From positions 14,575,748 to 14,639,747 of the forward strand of contig JAQFVV010012400.1 of NCBI GenBank assembly GCA_028023455.1: a stretch of DNA of 64,000 nucleotides. Direction: 5' to 3'. A program made the position numbers and the translations under genes. Shown here piece after piece: positions 1-12,984 of this stretch. Origin of the DNA: Epiperipatus broadwayi. Its lineage: Eukaryota > Onychophora > Udeonychophora > Euonychophora > Peripatidae. Below the pieces are notes generated by a model. It made no database searches. It had not been told where the DNA came from and saw nothing but the letters and a program-made list of their open reading frames with translations. The number at the start of each line of letters is the position of its first letter. Positions within the stretch are counted from its first letter, which is position 1.

Positions 1-3000
1 TCTGGTCTCTCACATTACCTAAATATCACTTATTTATTTAGTGCCACAACAAAATTTAACTACTTTTTTCATTTTTTACTTAAATTTTAGATATAATTAT
101 TAAGTTGTTTTTTTTTTTAAAAAAAAAAGGAAATGAACTTCATACTTAATGTGTGTCTGTATATAATTTATGTGAAAAATCGATCATAGAACATAATTAA
201 ATTTATTTTATATGTGTGCGAAAATACATTAAAATATCATGAGAACTTATGTATAATATTAATTTCTATTCTAAGCTTCTGTTAACTCAGACTTATTCAT
301 GATAGTCATGTTACATTAATGATGTCTGTATACATAAAGCATATATTAAACAAAGATAGAATTATACTAAATTAACTAAGTCTTTGAATAATAAAAGGTA
401 GCACCATTACCAACAGCAGTAATAACAACATTAAAAAAACAATATATATATACACCCACTTAAAAAGTATAAAACAGTTGTTGCATCTGAGCAATGATTT
501 TCTAAACTGAGTTACAATTTTAGTGATCTGAGGAGGAGAAGAAAAAGTACATGTATATAGCATTAACAAAAGACTACAGAATTAAGTAGATGTTAGTATG
601 AGCTTTAATCATAATATTCTATTTGATTTATTCAGGGGGTTAATATTTATACTTACATATTAATGACAAATCCTGATTTGAAGTAATGGGCAAAATTATT
701 TGATTACAAATGGTGTATGAAATAAAAATATTTTTTAATTCCATAATATTTTATTTTGTATTAAATATTTTCATCAGATTTTTCTTTTTTAAAATATTAG
801 ATACATCATGTAATTTTCTAGCATATGTACTGCGATTCTGATATTAAATTAAATGCATATTCACTCTATTCCCCTAACAGAAAATTTTTGTCATGAAAGA
901 TGTTTTTATATCAAAACAAAGTAGTTTTTTGATAAAATTATATGTACCATTAAAATATTTGTCATACAAACGGAAAAATGAACAAATTATTTTCCACCCC
1001 ACTCCTCTCTCTATATACATACACATAAATTCCTATATGTTAAAATTTAAATTATCTTATACTTCAAAAATACAATTGTAAGCATTGGAAAAAATATGTA
1101 AATAACTCATAATATGCTATTTTCTTCAATTATGTCAAGTCATACCGTTCTCACATGTCAAATACCTCTGTTCATGTATTACTTTTATGTATATTACATA
1201 AATTCACTTTACAAATGCTATATTTTAAGCAAGTATTCTGTGATTGCATCAACTTTTCAATAAATATATAAATAATTACTATTCATTTTTTAATAGGTTA
1301 GAACTTGTATTTCTTTTAATCTTAGTTACAGACTTTTTCTATTAAAAAAATCAAATATATCTTTTACTATTTATATTCACACAATACGTTCTTTTTTAGT
1401 AGTGTTTAGCATCTTTTAAATATGTAAAACTATTAAAAAGTCCACATATATAAAAGATTAAAAACAAAATTCTAACCTAATAAAAAGTGATTCATAATAA
1501 GTTATAGAGATTACTTAAATTATGTAATTATAAAGTGAATAAATAGTTACAATAATATATAATATTTGGAAATTTATGAGAAGATTTGATTTAACTTAAA
1601 GAGATTTGATTCAATTGAAATACATATTAAGAATCATTTACAATTTTTTTTCCAGTGTCTACAATCATATGCTTAAAGTAGGGTTTTAGTTCAGATTTAA
1701 AAATATCTTGCTCTTGTGGAAGAAGTTGAACAATAAAAAAAAAAGGATTATGTGAATATAAATAGTAATATTTGATTTTTAATAAAAAAATTATCAATCA
1801 TTTATGTATTTATTAAAAACTTGTAGTGAAAGATTGTTTGCTTGAAATCTAAGACTTATATAAATCCGTATATAACCTCATCTCACAATTTAACAAAAGA
1901 AATAAATTTTGCTGTTCTAAGTAAATTACTAATGATAATTAATATATATATATCTTAATCATATTATGGATTACCTCTTATTTTCTTTATTTCAATTTAT
2001 GATCATGATCATGTGATAAATTCTAATTAATGGAAACTTTTCTCGTCTTCAATATTTGCTTATTTATAAAAATAATCTATTTCAATTTGAAAAGCTTAGG
2101 GTTTCATATGTAATATTAATGGTGTTTTAGAATTAAGTGTAAAATAGATATTTACTAGATATTGTATGTAAAAATTTATATATAAATAATAAATGCATAC
2201 AAATTATAAAGATATGTGCCACATGTTTATAGTTTGTGAAAATAGAAGTAACTTCTAAATTTTATCACAATTTCTTTTAAAAGGATACACTTCACACAAG
2301 TTTATTAATTTGGAATATATCAAAACAATTTTAATACTATATAAAACGTAAGTAATATGCCATATCAATGATTTATTTTTTGAAATATGATTCTAAATAT
2401 TTGTGGGTGAATGATTTTCACTATTTAGTGACTTTAGTTAATAACTTTAATAATATAGTTTCAAAAAATATTTATTCCTGAAAAAAAAAAAAAATTCTGG
2501 AAAGTAACACATAAATATTTGTGGGTGAACTGGGTGACTTAAAAAACTTTAGTTAAAACATTAAAAAAAAAAATATATTTAAAGGCTAACCATCATTATT
2601 GGTAAATAAGTACAATCATTTTATGATGCCAGAAAAAAAAAGTTAAATGCAAGTTTTGCAATGATCATACGAATGAATCCATGAACCATGAATATGCTCT
2701 TACCAAATATTATATGCTGTTACTAAATTTTATATATTTGGCATCATATGAAACTATCTTTTAGCTTTTGCACAAATTTTATTTTAGAAAGATTTCAATA
2801 TTTTGACTGTTTGTGTGCTAATGGATTATCCTTTAAAATATATTACTATTGTGAACAGTCTTTAAAGTAATTTACTGTTTACCCTACATCTTTGGATCTA
2901 AAAATACCGTTGTCACATCATTAGATGTTAATTAGGATTCAACTCAAGTATTCCATTAAATCTACTAATATATACATCAGAAGCTCCTTATATTATGTCT

Positions 3001-3680
3001 TAATGATTCAATGTTTTTTCATTTGTATTAATAATTTATTATTAACTCATATATATTATTCAAATTTGTTTTTAATATTTAATTTTTCTGAAGATTTTAA
3101 TCAAAGTCATCATTAACAGCTATTTAATTTACATTAACTTGCTCTATGTGTGGTTCTGTTGGGATGTTCATATTTTTGAATTTTTAACAATGAAAAAAAA
3201 AATTTCCCCTTTAAAACTCAAACTCAAATGCTTCTGCTTCTCATGAAAAATTGTTAGCAACTGAGCCAATATAAATATTATATTTAGAGAGTAAAATTTT
3301 GTTAATATTTTCATTTACTTCATAATTAATTAAAAATAAATATTTTTTATTAAAATCTGAATTATTTTTCTGAAATAATTAATATTTCATAAATAATTTG
3401 TGAAAAAAATAATAAAGAAAATTAATTAAAAAGCCAATGCATAAATATTTTTATATAGTAGACAATCACGATATTTAAATTTAGAATTCATTTGTTACAG
3501 AGTGTATTTTTAATTTTCATGCCTTATTATTAAATTATAATTTTTATCAGATTTTTTTGTAGTTTTAATCATTTTTAAAAATAATATATAAGTGTAACCA
3601 AAAAGTAAAAAAATAATGCTTTTATGTAAATAACTGACTAAAAGGTACAAAATAATCAACAAAGTAATCCACCTGTTGGT
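1..3680. other. AT-rich non-coding DNA beyond the 3' end of the phosphorylase gene
   Basis: I see no supportable gene here. Open frames are short and of AT-rich, low-complexity composition. A short imperfect direct repeat (the motif AAATATTTGTGGGTGAA and the following TGACTTTAGTTAA-like sequence) occurs near 2394-2450 and again near 2512-2560, each preceded or followed by A-rich tracts. It may be the residue of a repetitive element. Nothing else is recognisable. Confidence 0.6.
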
Positions 3681-3832
3681 TAATTTGCCATTCTTGGAAA
3701 ATAACAGAGATGTTATGAATCTAGATTTGTTATAAAACAATTGAAACTTGCAGGAAATGACAATGCTCCTGAAATTTCCAATTGTTTTGTAACAAATCTA
3801 GATTCTTAAGATCTTCCAAGAATGGCAAATTA
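3681..3832. repeat. Imperfect foldback (palindromic) repeat, MITE-like
   Basis: The outer arms TAATTTGCCATTCTTGGA (3681-3698) and TCCAAGAATGGCAAATTA (3815-3832) are exact reverse complements. Inside them, a second paired block around TCTAGATTTGTTA and AACAAATCTAGA, plus AAACAATT and AATTGTTTT, continues the pairing to a short central loop at about 3751-3776. The size and structure fit a decayed, short, non-autonomous DNA transposon. I could not identify a clear target-site duplication. Confidence 0.7.
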
Positions 3833-3914
3833 ACAAATAGGAAGATTACATTGTTATTTTAAAAAAGTTTATATATATATTTTATTTTAAAAATCATTAA
3901 ATATTTAATGTTTA

Positions 3915-4330
3915 GAAAACAATGGTAAAATATCAAATTGTCAACATGGATGCGAAGAGTGAAGAGTATTTGCAAAATGTATAAATAATGGGATAGGATA
4001 GTCTGAATTTCTTGCATTGACGGATAATTGTGATATAGTGGAGTTTGAGGTGAAGGGTTTTTATTGTAGAGATATTTCAATTTTCTTAAATTTGAAATTA
4101 TCTGTACAGGACAATGATTATTGATTTTTCCACAACATATTAAAAGTCCTTCCTTTATGACAGAATGGTATATATCAAACTGACAACATGGCCTTAATAA
4201 AGAATCAGATGTTTACTATCTCCAGTTCATATAAACAAATGTCATCTAAATATTTTGTGTTAATGGATGATTATGATATGATAAAGTTTGAAATGCTGGA
4301 TGTGCTGATAAAAAAAAGGAAATAATCAAA
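3915..4330. repeat. Degenerate direct repeat, about 240-bp spacing
   Basis: Two blocks share an ordered set of words. The first has AATGGTAAAATATCAAA, CAACATGG and GATAATTGTGATATAGTGGAG (3927-4050). The second has AATGGTATATATCAAAC, CAACATGG and GATGATTATGATATGATAAAG (about 4164-4290). The order is conserved but many bases differ, so this is an old duplication or two copies of a decayed repeat. No coding potential is visible. Confidence 0.35.
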
Positions 4331-5784
4331 GTAATATCAATAATAATAATAAAAGATCATTATATAAATGAAAAAATGATATAAGAGGCTTCAATATTCA
4401 TCCAGTTCTTTAAGTTTATGATGCAATTAGAGGAAGAATAAATTGTTAAAGAAGTAGCAAGAAAAGACAAACTATTACCAATTATGAATGGGTGTAATAG
4501 TGAATTGACTTATTAAACCTAAGTTTTTTGATAAATTATCATTCATATGAGAGTTATTTAAAAATATTAATCACAAAATATAAATTAAATCCTATTGTAA
4601 AATAGAGGTAGGTCATTGGATAAATACATTATATTAATTCATATCACCCCTGAATATAAATTCAAATATCTTAATATTTTTATTTGCCAGTCTTGCTCAA
4701 TTCTACTTTAATTAATTTTGTTATATTCCAAACTTTCTCCCATCTTTAACAAAAATATTGCTATCAAAATTCTTAAATTCAAAGTTATATATAATACTAC
4801 AAATTTTTACAGCAAAAAATATTGCATAATAATATTTATAGCTAAAAGATCTCCAAATGCTGGAGCTAAATAACATAAAAAGTGTTACAGCTATAATTTC
4901 TATTTGCCATGCCACAAGACTTTACATGTCATTTAGATGCAATGTTTAAAGATGTCTTGGCTCTAAATATTTACATATTTTTATTTAAATAGGGATTATA
5001 AACACATTAACCTATAGCAGTTACCAATTATAGTTAAGGAAAAATAAAATGGTTTTATCATAAAAATTTTGAATATAGGTTGAAAAAGTAAAAAAAACCC
5101 ACAATGTTATTTGAATATATAAGTATAATGCGGACACACATATAAGTTCACATACATATATAAAATTTGTAGAGAATAGCTATTATCTCTTCTTTTTGTT
5201 TGCCGAGAAAGTAAGTTTTGTAAAATTATATTAAATCTTATATAAGTGTGAATGAAAAATTGATTCAAGTATTTTATTCATAATTATATCAATTTTTACT
5301 AAAAAAAAAAAGAAAAAAGTAGGTGGCACTATATTTGATTTTATGTAAACTGCCATGCCATGGCTAATTTTATTTGCTCCATTTTAATTCTATCGATTTG
5401 CTTAATTTAATAAACAATGCTTCAAACAATGTCTTTAATTAACACATTTAAGAATTCTAAGGCAGCTTTGAGTAATGTGACTGTAAAGCCAGGAAGACGG
5501 ACTTTCTCAGAATTGCATCAGTGTGTTCCCAAATGGTGCAGAGATCTAAATCTTGTTTTGAAATGAAAGAAAACAATGAGTGGTAATGTTGTAGAAAATA
5601 TCAATTTGTTTTAATGTAGAATAGTAATATTTGTTTGAGGGAACTATGAAAGCTGCAAAAAGATTAGAATTTGCATAAGTGGATTTTACTACAAATCTTT
5701 CTGAAAGAGAAATGCAATTCATCTTTGACTTATCCAATCCACTTTTTTTTAATTTTCTCTATGTTTATTATAACATTTTATATA

Positions 5785-6533
5785 TCAATAAGGGCTGTTC
5801 TTTTCAGGAGGTGGGATGGCACTGATAACTGCTTTCATATATGCGGCTGCCGCCAGGGCAGCATATGACTGCCATTCTTTATTTCTCATGCCATCTTTGT
5901 AATCGGCAATCCCTCGAATAAATACATAATTATCCTTTCGGTTACCAAACACCGATTCAACAACAGCATCAAATTCGTAATCAAAAGCTAGAACTCCAAA
6001 CTTTGTTGCAAATTCTTGTCGTATTGAATCATCTTTAACTACAAATCTTCCACCAGCTACTGCTCCATAATGAATAACTGGAGTATCAGGACGCCTAATT
6101 GTTACACCACTGTCTGGGCAAGTGGGGTGAGCAACTTCAATCACATCCTTTTCTCCAATACTCATATATAATTTATCAGTAGTTTCACTTGGGCGGGTAT
6201 AATCTATTTCTGTATTCTGAACTATTTTGGAACCATCTTCCAAATATTTCAACCATGGCATTTCATCAGGATTGGCTTCATTTATCTCTTTCAAACTTTG
6301 CACCACATGTTGGATAATCAGTTCAGGTGGTCGCCAACATTTGGTAACAAATGATAAAGTTCCATTCTCACTCTTGTTCACCTGATCACAGTAAAGATAT
6401 ACATAATTTGCTTCAGATGTAGGCACTGAAACAACAACATCACCCAAACGCACATGTTTTGTGTGATTAGTATAATGAGGAACTCCTCCACCACAACCTA
6501 CCATAAACACGTACTCAACATTCTGAAATGTAC
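5785..6533 (-). CDS. Nucleoside phosphorylase (PNP_UDP_1) domain protein, last coding exon (exon 5)
   Basis: This exon encodes residues 142-390 of a 390-residue spliced protein and carries most of the catalytic domain. The acceptor is CTTTTTAG|GTACAT and the stop is TGA at 5787-5785. Visible PNP_UDP_1 landmarks are a glycine-rich GCGGGVPHY turn (154-162), GGRFVVKDD (about 302-310), the ribose-site region FDYEFDAV with Glu328, RGIADYKDG with Asp352 (the family's base-contacting acidic position), and WQSYAALAAAAY near the C-terminus. The family cleaves N-glycosidic bonds of nucleosides, by phosphorolysis or hydrolysis. The substrate cannot be read from sequence. The usual D-M-E segment before the ribose-binding Glu reads D-Y-E, and the spacer at about 230-285 looks longer than in bacterial uridine phosphorylase. 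No signal peptide or membrane segment is seen, so it is likely cytosolic or nuclear. There are no stops or frameshifts, so it appears functional. Confidence 0.9.
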
Positions 6534-8779
6534 CTAAAAAGGAAGAAAAAAAAATACATAAATAAGTAACTCAAACAGAAAATCTATTTGAAAATAAATA
6601 TACAAATAATAATAATCATTATCATCATCATTAAATGCCATTATACTGCAATTCAAGTTATACATTTTTTAAAAGTAACTTTAGTTATTTTTACTTTCAA
6701 AACTATTTGTCTTTTGGGTAACAGATCCCATAGTCCATTCCAGGAAAATTTCTCTATTCTATCACATTTCTTTTCAAATCAATTCATATCTCTTTACAAT
6801 CATCTAACAGTTTTTTTTCTTTAGCTGTATATTTCTCTTACAGTCATGACTGCACCCCTTCTAAAACATTTTAATTCCAATTTGCTTTAATTTCTTCCTT
6901 CAATGTCTTACTTATAACTAGTTTTTATAGTATTTGGATTTATAGTATCTATTTTATTCTATTTTTACTTCCCACATGATAATTCAATCTCTTTATCTTT
7001 GTAGCCTTTTTTTCACTTATCTTACATTTTCACATTTAAAAGCCTCCAAATGCTTTTCTTATTTTTCTTTTAAGTTTCAATCTTTCTGTTCCAAAAGTAC
7101 CAACTCAGGCATTAATTATTTTATAAAATGAATTATTTTTATTGAAAGCCTAGTTAATTATATATTTCTCACTATACCTATCACCACTTGTTCGGTTAAG
7201 TGTTTAATTTTTTTAAATTAATCTGATTTCTTACTTCAAATTGATCAACTTTCCTAGTCATTATTTCTTTCCATTTATTTTTATTTCAGAAGTATTACAT
7301 ATTTCAATGTTGCTTAATACTTCTCCTCTTTGTCTATTTTCAAGGATGGTTGTAACAGATACAATTAATACTTATATCTTTCACCAAGAATTTCATGTTT
7401 TTTGTTTTGAGACAATATTTATAGATTATGATTTTCAAATAATATATTATAACACTTCTGTTACATGCACAAAATAACATAGTGTGTGTGCATATATATA
7501 TAAAGTTGAAAGGAAAAGTAGAAATAAACACATACAAAAATTTTGTAAATATTTTTCTACATTTCCTGTGATAAAATAATCATAGAAAAAGGTCAAATAA
7601 CTTTGAATTTAAAATAGAATTTTATTATACATTAAACCCTTAAAAAGATCTAAATAAATATTAATATTGTATTCTGATTTTGAAATTAAAACAAGCATGT
7701 TTTATGTTAAAATAGAACTGATAATTGTAAACAATTTCTATTACCTATTTTGAAATTTTTTTAATTAATTGGTAAATTTCTATTTATGTAAAAATCTTTA
7801 TACATCATACTTTGATAAAAATTTCAAAGTTGCTTTCAAAAGGATTAAAATTGTTTTTAATCAAGATATGAAGTTTTTAATTTAGTGTTTTTGTCATCTC
7901 AGCGACCTTATAAAAGAATTGGCTAGAAGTTTTTTGAATAAGTTTGGCTAGTATTTTTTTTGAGAAGCAGTTGGCAGTAATTATAGCTGGCCAGAAGAAT
8001 TGTCTAGTAGAATAGTCCACCCTCAAGACAGAAATCTACTATGAAGATATAAGGCTGCAAGGAGAGCAAATAAAAAAGTTGCTCTATAGTTCATGATGGT
8101 GGCGTTTGAATTCACATGGAGAAAAGGGTAGGATCAACTTCAAATGTTTCATAGCTACAAATGTGGACAAGAAGACAGTTTGCTTGCCTGAAGTATATAA
8201 AGTCTTGGACAAAAAGGGAGCAACACTGCAGTTACCTGAATTATACTTTTCCTAATGATGGCAATCTGGACTATACCTGTTTCACTAAGACCAGATGGCT
8301 CCAAGAGAAATCTCTCAGCTTGCTAAAGAATTGATCTATATTCAGAGAAACACAAATAAACTTATATGGTCAGTAGCATTATATATAATGAGAAAGAAAT
8401 TTTAAGTAAGTTCTTTTGAATAATACTGTAAAATATTTTAAAGAACAAGTAAATAATTTTACTTAAGTTTATTGTCTAAAAATAGAGATTTAATTCACAG
8501 GCAATTTTATATTTGTTTTTTCAAGAAAGTGAAAATATTTAAAATCTATATTTTTAAATTTAAAGACATTTCTAATTATTCAATCAATAGTAATCCTGTC
8601 AAGATTGACTTTATTTTTTTTTAAAAGGAAAAAAGAAAGAGAAAGAAATATTTATATTTAATAACTGACTCAAGTAATTTTTTTCAATATACACACATAT
8701 ATATGAATGTTATATACTTTCAACAAAGAATTTAATTGTGAAAATGTATGTTTTAATGACTATTATTTGAGAAGTTAAA
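6534..8779. other. Proximal part of intron 4, AT-rich
   Basis: Intronic DNA between exon 5 and the first Penelope-like element. No recognisable gene or element. A somewhat less AT-rich stretch at about 7895-8360 could be a decayed repeat, but I cannot assign it to a family. Confidence 0.5.
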
Positions 8780-9198
8780 ATATATGATATAAGTGCCAGT
8801 GTGCACATACATTTCTATGTGCACAAACATATATGTTAATTACATGTTATAAAAATTAATGTCATTTATTATTTTGATAAATTCAAATATGATAGATGAA
8901 TTTTGTTTATATGTTAAATCAATTATTGTACTACACACATGTGCACAGATTATATATATGTATTTTTTTTCAAGAATTGTAAAGTTTTTAATGTATTCCC
9001 AAATTGTTGTAATATAAAGTTGAGTAGCTGTATAAATTTAATATCAAGATATAAGGATAAATTGAAATTAATCATTTTAAATAATATTATTAAAAAGTGT
9101 AAAGAGGAACTTTTTGATATTCAAAAATATTTGAAAGCAATTGAACATTTAATAATTTTAAATGAATGGTGTGCTTGGGACATATATAAAATTGGGTA

Positions 9199-10889
9199 AT
9201 CATCTGAAATCCGGGCATGGCTGCCTGATGCATTATTTATGTGTCAAAACACATAAAAATGCCATTTCTACGGCCAGCCTTATGGCTAATATAACATTTA
9301 TATTGTATTAACCCATTTGCAGGCTGCTTTACATGACATTGCACAAAAATATTACAGTCTGTTTTGTGCTTTGAAACTATTTATGCATATTTGTTCTATT
9401 CATAGCTGATTACCGTATTGCTTGAGGGTATTTTAATTTCAAGTCAGTACAACTTTTCAAATCTCCATAATAGAGTAATACCATTTATATTTAAATAATG
9501 TTGTTAATTACTAATAATTGTCATATGGTCCCCACCCTTCCCTAAAAAATGTTAATATGTAAAAAATTGGCAAAGGGTATGTTCGAACATACTTTGACAA
9601 AGCTCATGCACTAAGTCACATTTCAGCGTGGAAAATATACAAGACCAATAAAAGGTCTGAGAAGAACGTGCAATTTTTCAACTTTTCAGAATTGCAGAGT
9701 ACAGAAAGTGAGGGAGACTGTGTCCTTTTTTTCAGGCACATAATGTCCTCCCAAATACCAGACTGTTTTTATTACAGCCATAAAATAAGTTGAAAAAGTC
9801 TAAAGTTTGTGTACTTTTTTTTTTATTTCATTCGAAATTGACAAATATTTGGATTATCTTTTTTCAGTGGGGTTAAAATAAATGACTATTTTTGTTGACT
9901 TTTTATTAATAATAACAAAGTATGAAAGCCCCCCAAAAAAGAAGTTTATTGTAGAAGCCAAAGAAAAATAAAAGGTAATTCAAACAAAATATAAATAAAA
10001 GTAAAAAATGAGAAAAAGTTGTTGCAAAAAAGAAGAAATTATTGTCTTTTTGTTACAATTATTTGGTTTGAAAACAATTTTTTACCCCCAAAAAACACAA
10101 AAGTTACTTTTGATTTAATAAGAAGAAAAACAATTTGGTCAACAAAAAAAAAGATAGAAAAAATTTGAAACAATTCCCAAAGAATTGCATTATATTTTTT
10201 CAGCAGGGTTAAAACAAGTGGGATTAAAATAAATTACTATTTTTGTTTACTTTTTATTAATAATAAAAGTATGAAAGCCCCCCCCCCCCAAGCTGTTTAT
10301 TATAGAAGCCAAAAAAAAAAAAGGCTAATTCAAACGAAATATAAATAAAAGTAAAAGTGAAAAAAAGTTGTTTTTTTTTTTAAAAAAGTTATTGAATTTT
10401 TGTTGCAATTATTGATCCGAAAGTGGGGGTGGGGTTTCAAAACAATTTTTTAACCCCCAACAACACAAAAGTTACTTTTGATTTAATAATAAGAAGAAAA
10501 ACAATTTAGTCAATCAAAAAAAAAAAGGTAGAACAAAGTTGAAACAAGTCCCAAATAATTGTACCATTATATTTTTTCGGCAGGGTTAAAACAAGTTTTT
10601 TCGTCGTGAAACAGTCCAAAGTTGTTAAAATCAGAAAAATAAACACAAAATTAAATTACCAAAATTTAATGAATAAAGAAAAATGTCAGGTTAAAAAAAA
10701 ATGAAAATGAATATAAAAATTTGTTTAATAAAAAAGAAATCATGTTATAAATGAAATAAAAATTTGTTTAATCAAAAAAAAAAAAATCATGTTCTATAAA
10801 AAAAAGTTGCGGCATCCCGGTAACATTACATTTGATTGATTTTGTATAGTATCAATGCCCCAAGTGGCTGTGCCCGGATTTCAGATGAT
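9199..10889. mobile_element. 1.69-kb DNA element with terminal inverted repeats and strand-skewed tandem body (element X)
   Basis: The ends are ATCATCTGAAATCCGGGCA (9199-9217) and its exact reverse complement TGCCCGGATTTCAGATGAT (10871-10889), each bordered by TA (9197-9198, 10890-10891), as expected for a TA target duplication. The body has almost no C or G except G or C runs. On the plus strand it is A-rich and contains two units of about 355 bp (from about 9860 and about 10216) sharing GACTTTTTATTAATAATAA, TATGAAAGCCCCCC, ACAAAAGTTACTTTTGATTT and CAGGGTTAAAACAAG. No transposase frame is visible, so it is non-autonomous. Its insertion splits a Penelope-like coding region. Confidence 0.88.
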
Positions 10890-10891
10890 TA

Positions 10892-12770
10892 TCTAAAATT
10901 GTATGTGAAAATGGAATTAAATTAATTGAAATTATGTTATATAATAAATTTGAGAAAAAAATGATTTTTTATTTAATAAGCGGTATCCACAAGCTTATAA
11001 TGAGTTAAACTTTATTAATTTATCAAATAATAAGATACATTTGATTCGGAAATACATTTTAAGTCATGGAGCTAAATACATCAGTGATAATTGGAATGGT
11101 TATAATTTGGAACTAATTGCAGCTGTTCAAAATTCATTTGAAATGATTTCTGTTGATAATCATTTTGCTGATGATATTAAAAAAATTAATAAATTTAATG
11201 TGACGCCTTATGATAAATCATGAGAATTGGCTATTATGTAATTTGATTTGTTTGAAAGAATATAAAGGGCTGAGAATGTGTTTAATGACAAAATGTCAAT
11301 ATATTGATACAGTTAAAGTGCAAATGGGGAAACTTGTTTTCTTTTTGGTTGAAGAATATAATACGGATGGTCAAAGAATACAATTTATTAATATTTTAAA
11401 AAGTGCTAAAAATAAAGCTTTAAGTAATAATGCATACTATATAATATATCCTTCCTGTGTTGTATATTTTTGAAAATATAAAGTTACATAAAGAAGGTAA
11501 TCCTTTGTGAATTATGATAGATTTTGGTGATTCATTCATGTATCAGACCTCTAAATACATTGGTAAGCTTTTACAAGTTCTTAGGATTTGGGGAAAACAC
11601 TATTGCTTCATCTTTTGACTTTATAAATAGTTTTAAAAATTTGGTGATTGATGAGAATGATGTTATTGCTTCATTGGATGTAACAGAAATGTATAGGTCC
11701 ATTGATAGAATGAATTCCATAAACATAATTGAACATACATTAAAAAGTAAAGGTATTTGTAAATATATGATAAAGTTTATTGTTGATTCTTTACAATTTT
11801 TTAATGATAACATTGTTGCATCTTTTGAAGGTCAATATTATAAAATGTCTAAAGATTGGCTTATGGGTCTGCCTGTAGTCACAGTTTGCAATTTTGTGTT
11901 GTTTACATATGAGAATGGTATTTTAAATATGTGCTCTTTTACAGATATTAAAATTTACAAAAGATATGAGGATGATATTTTTGTTTGTGGAAATACTAAT
12001 ACTATAAATTTTCTTATAGAGGAATTAAATAATTTAAATGGCTTGAAATGGACTATTGAAAAGGAACATGACAAAAATATTAAATATTCGGATTTAATTA
12101 TTACAAGAGATAACAGTATATTAATTTATAAATTAATAATCAAGCCATTGCAAAAAAAGGGGATATATAAATTGTAAATCAAAAGTACCAATTATGCATA
12201 AGATGGCAAGTTTTAGTTCTTTTTTGTTTCGTAATAAAAAATGATAAACTGAAAAATATTGAGATATTTGCCAAGGAATTGTTGATATTAGTTATAAAAT
12301 GGAACAAATAAACAATATTTTATGTCAATTTAAAAAGAGTTATAATGGTTTAAAGGAAATGAAGATTGATAGTAAACAATGGATATCTATTCCATTTATT
12401 TCAAATCTACAAGTGAAATTTTTTAAGGATATATATATAAGAAATGTTTCATTCTATGTTTCAAACAATGTTAATAAATTAGTTAATAATTCTGAGGATG
12501 TCATACCTTTCAAGCAGAAAAGTAATATATATCAAATTTTTTGTGACTATGTTATTATATAAAGGTGAACCGAGATGTAGTATTGAAAAGAGATTAAAGG
12601 AGCATGAATTGTTATATAAGTATGTAAAAAGTAAGAATAATGGTGATTTAACGATTGCTTCAGTTTTCTTTGATCATGAAAAAACATGTAAATATAAATT
12701 TAAATTTGAAAGTGTGAAAATTCTTCATAAAGAGAGAAACCATAATAAAAAAAATAATTAAGGAGGCAAT
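10892..12770 (+). pseudogene. Penelope-like reverse transcriptase and GIY-YIG endonuclease, multiply broken
   Basis: Ordered landmarks are KLHKEGNPL (about 11485), the palm motif A region ASLDVTEMYRSID (about 11672-11710), the GLP motif B region LMGLPVVT (about 11860-11885), motif C KRYEDDIFV (about 11960-11985), and the endonuclease segment with IYQIFCDY (about 12525) and RCSIEKRLKEHE (about 12570-12605), then KFESVKILHKERN. The catalytic box reads YEDD where YVDD is usual. At least three frame changes and several stops lie between 11220 and 12560. The 5' part of the same coding region continues upstream of the 1.7-kb insertion, at 8939-9198. The longest intact piece is 217 codons (11524-12177). 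Confidence 0.85.
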
Positions 12771-12984
12771 TTTTAGAAATAGAAATAAAATGCATTTAAT
12801 AAATAGACAAGCTGCTAACATTAAAATAAGGGATTCATGGGATTTGAATTGATGATGTTTGCTTCTGCTTTTTTTTTAATTTAATGGCAGTTGAAGCAGG
12901 TTTAAGAAATTAACCGAAAGTATTTCTGCAGATTTAAAGTATTTATAATAATCTATTACCATTAAATTTATTATTTTTATTAGG

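Noticed and set aside
5400-5784. A specific poly-A signal for the phosphorylase gene
   Set aside because: AATAAA-like words are everywhere in this AT-rich DNA, including 17 nt after the stop, so none can be singled out.
5671-5868. Plus-strand open frame overlapping exon 5
   Set aside because: It overlaps the conserved phosphorylase exon in the opposite direction and has no domain of its own.
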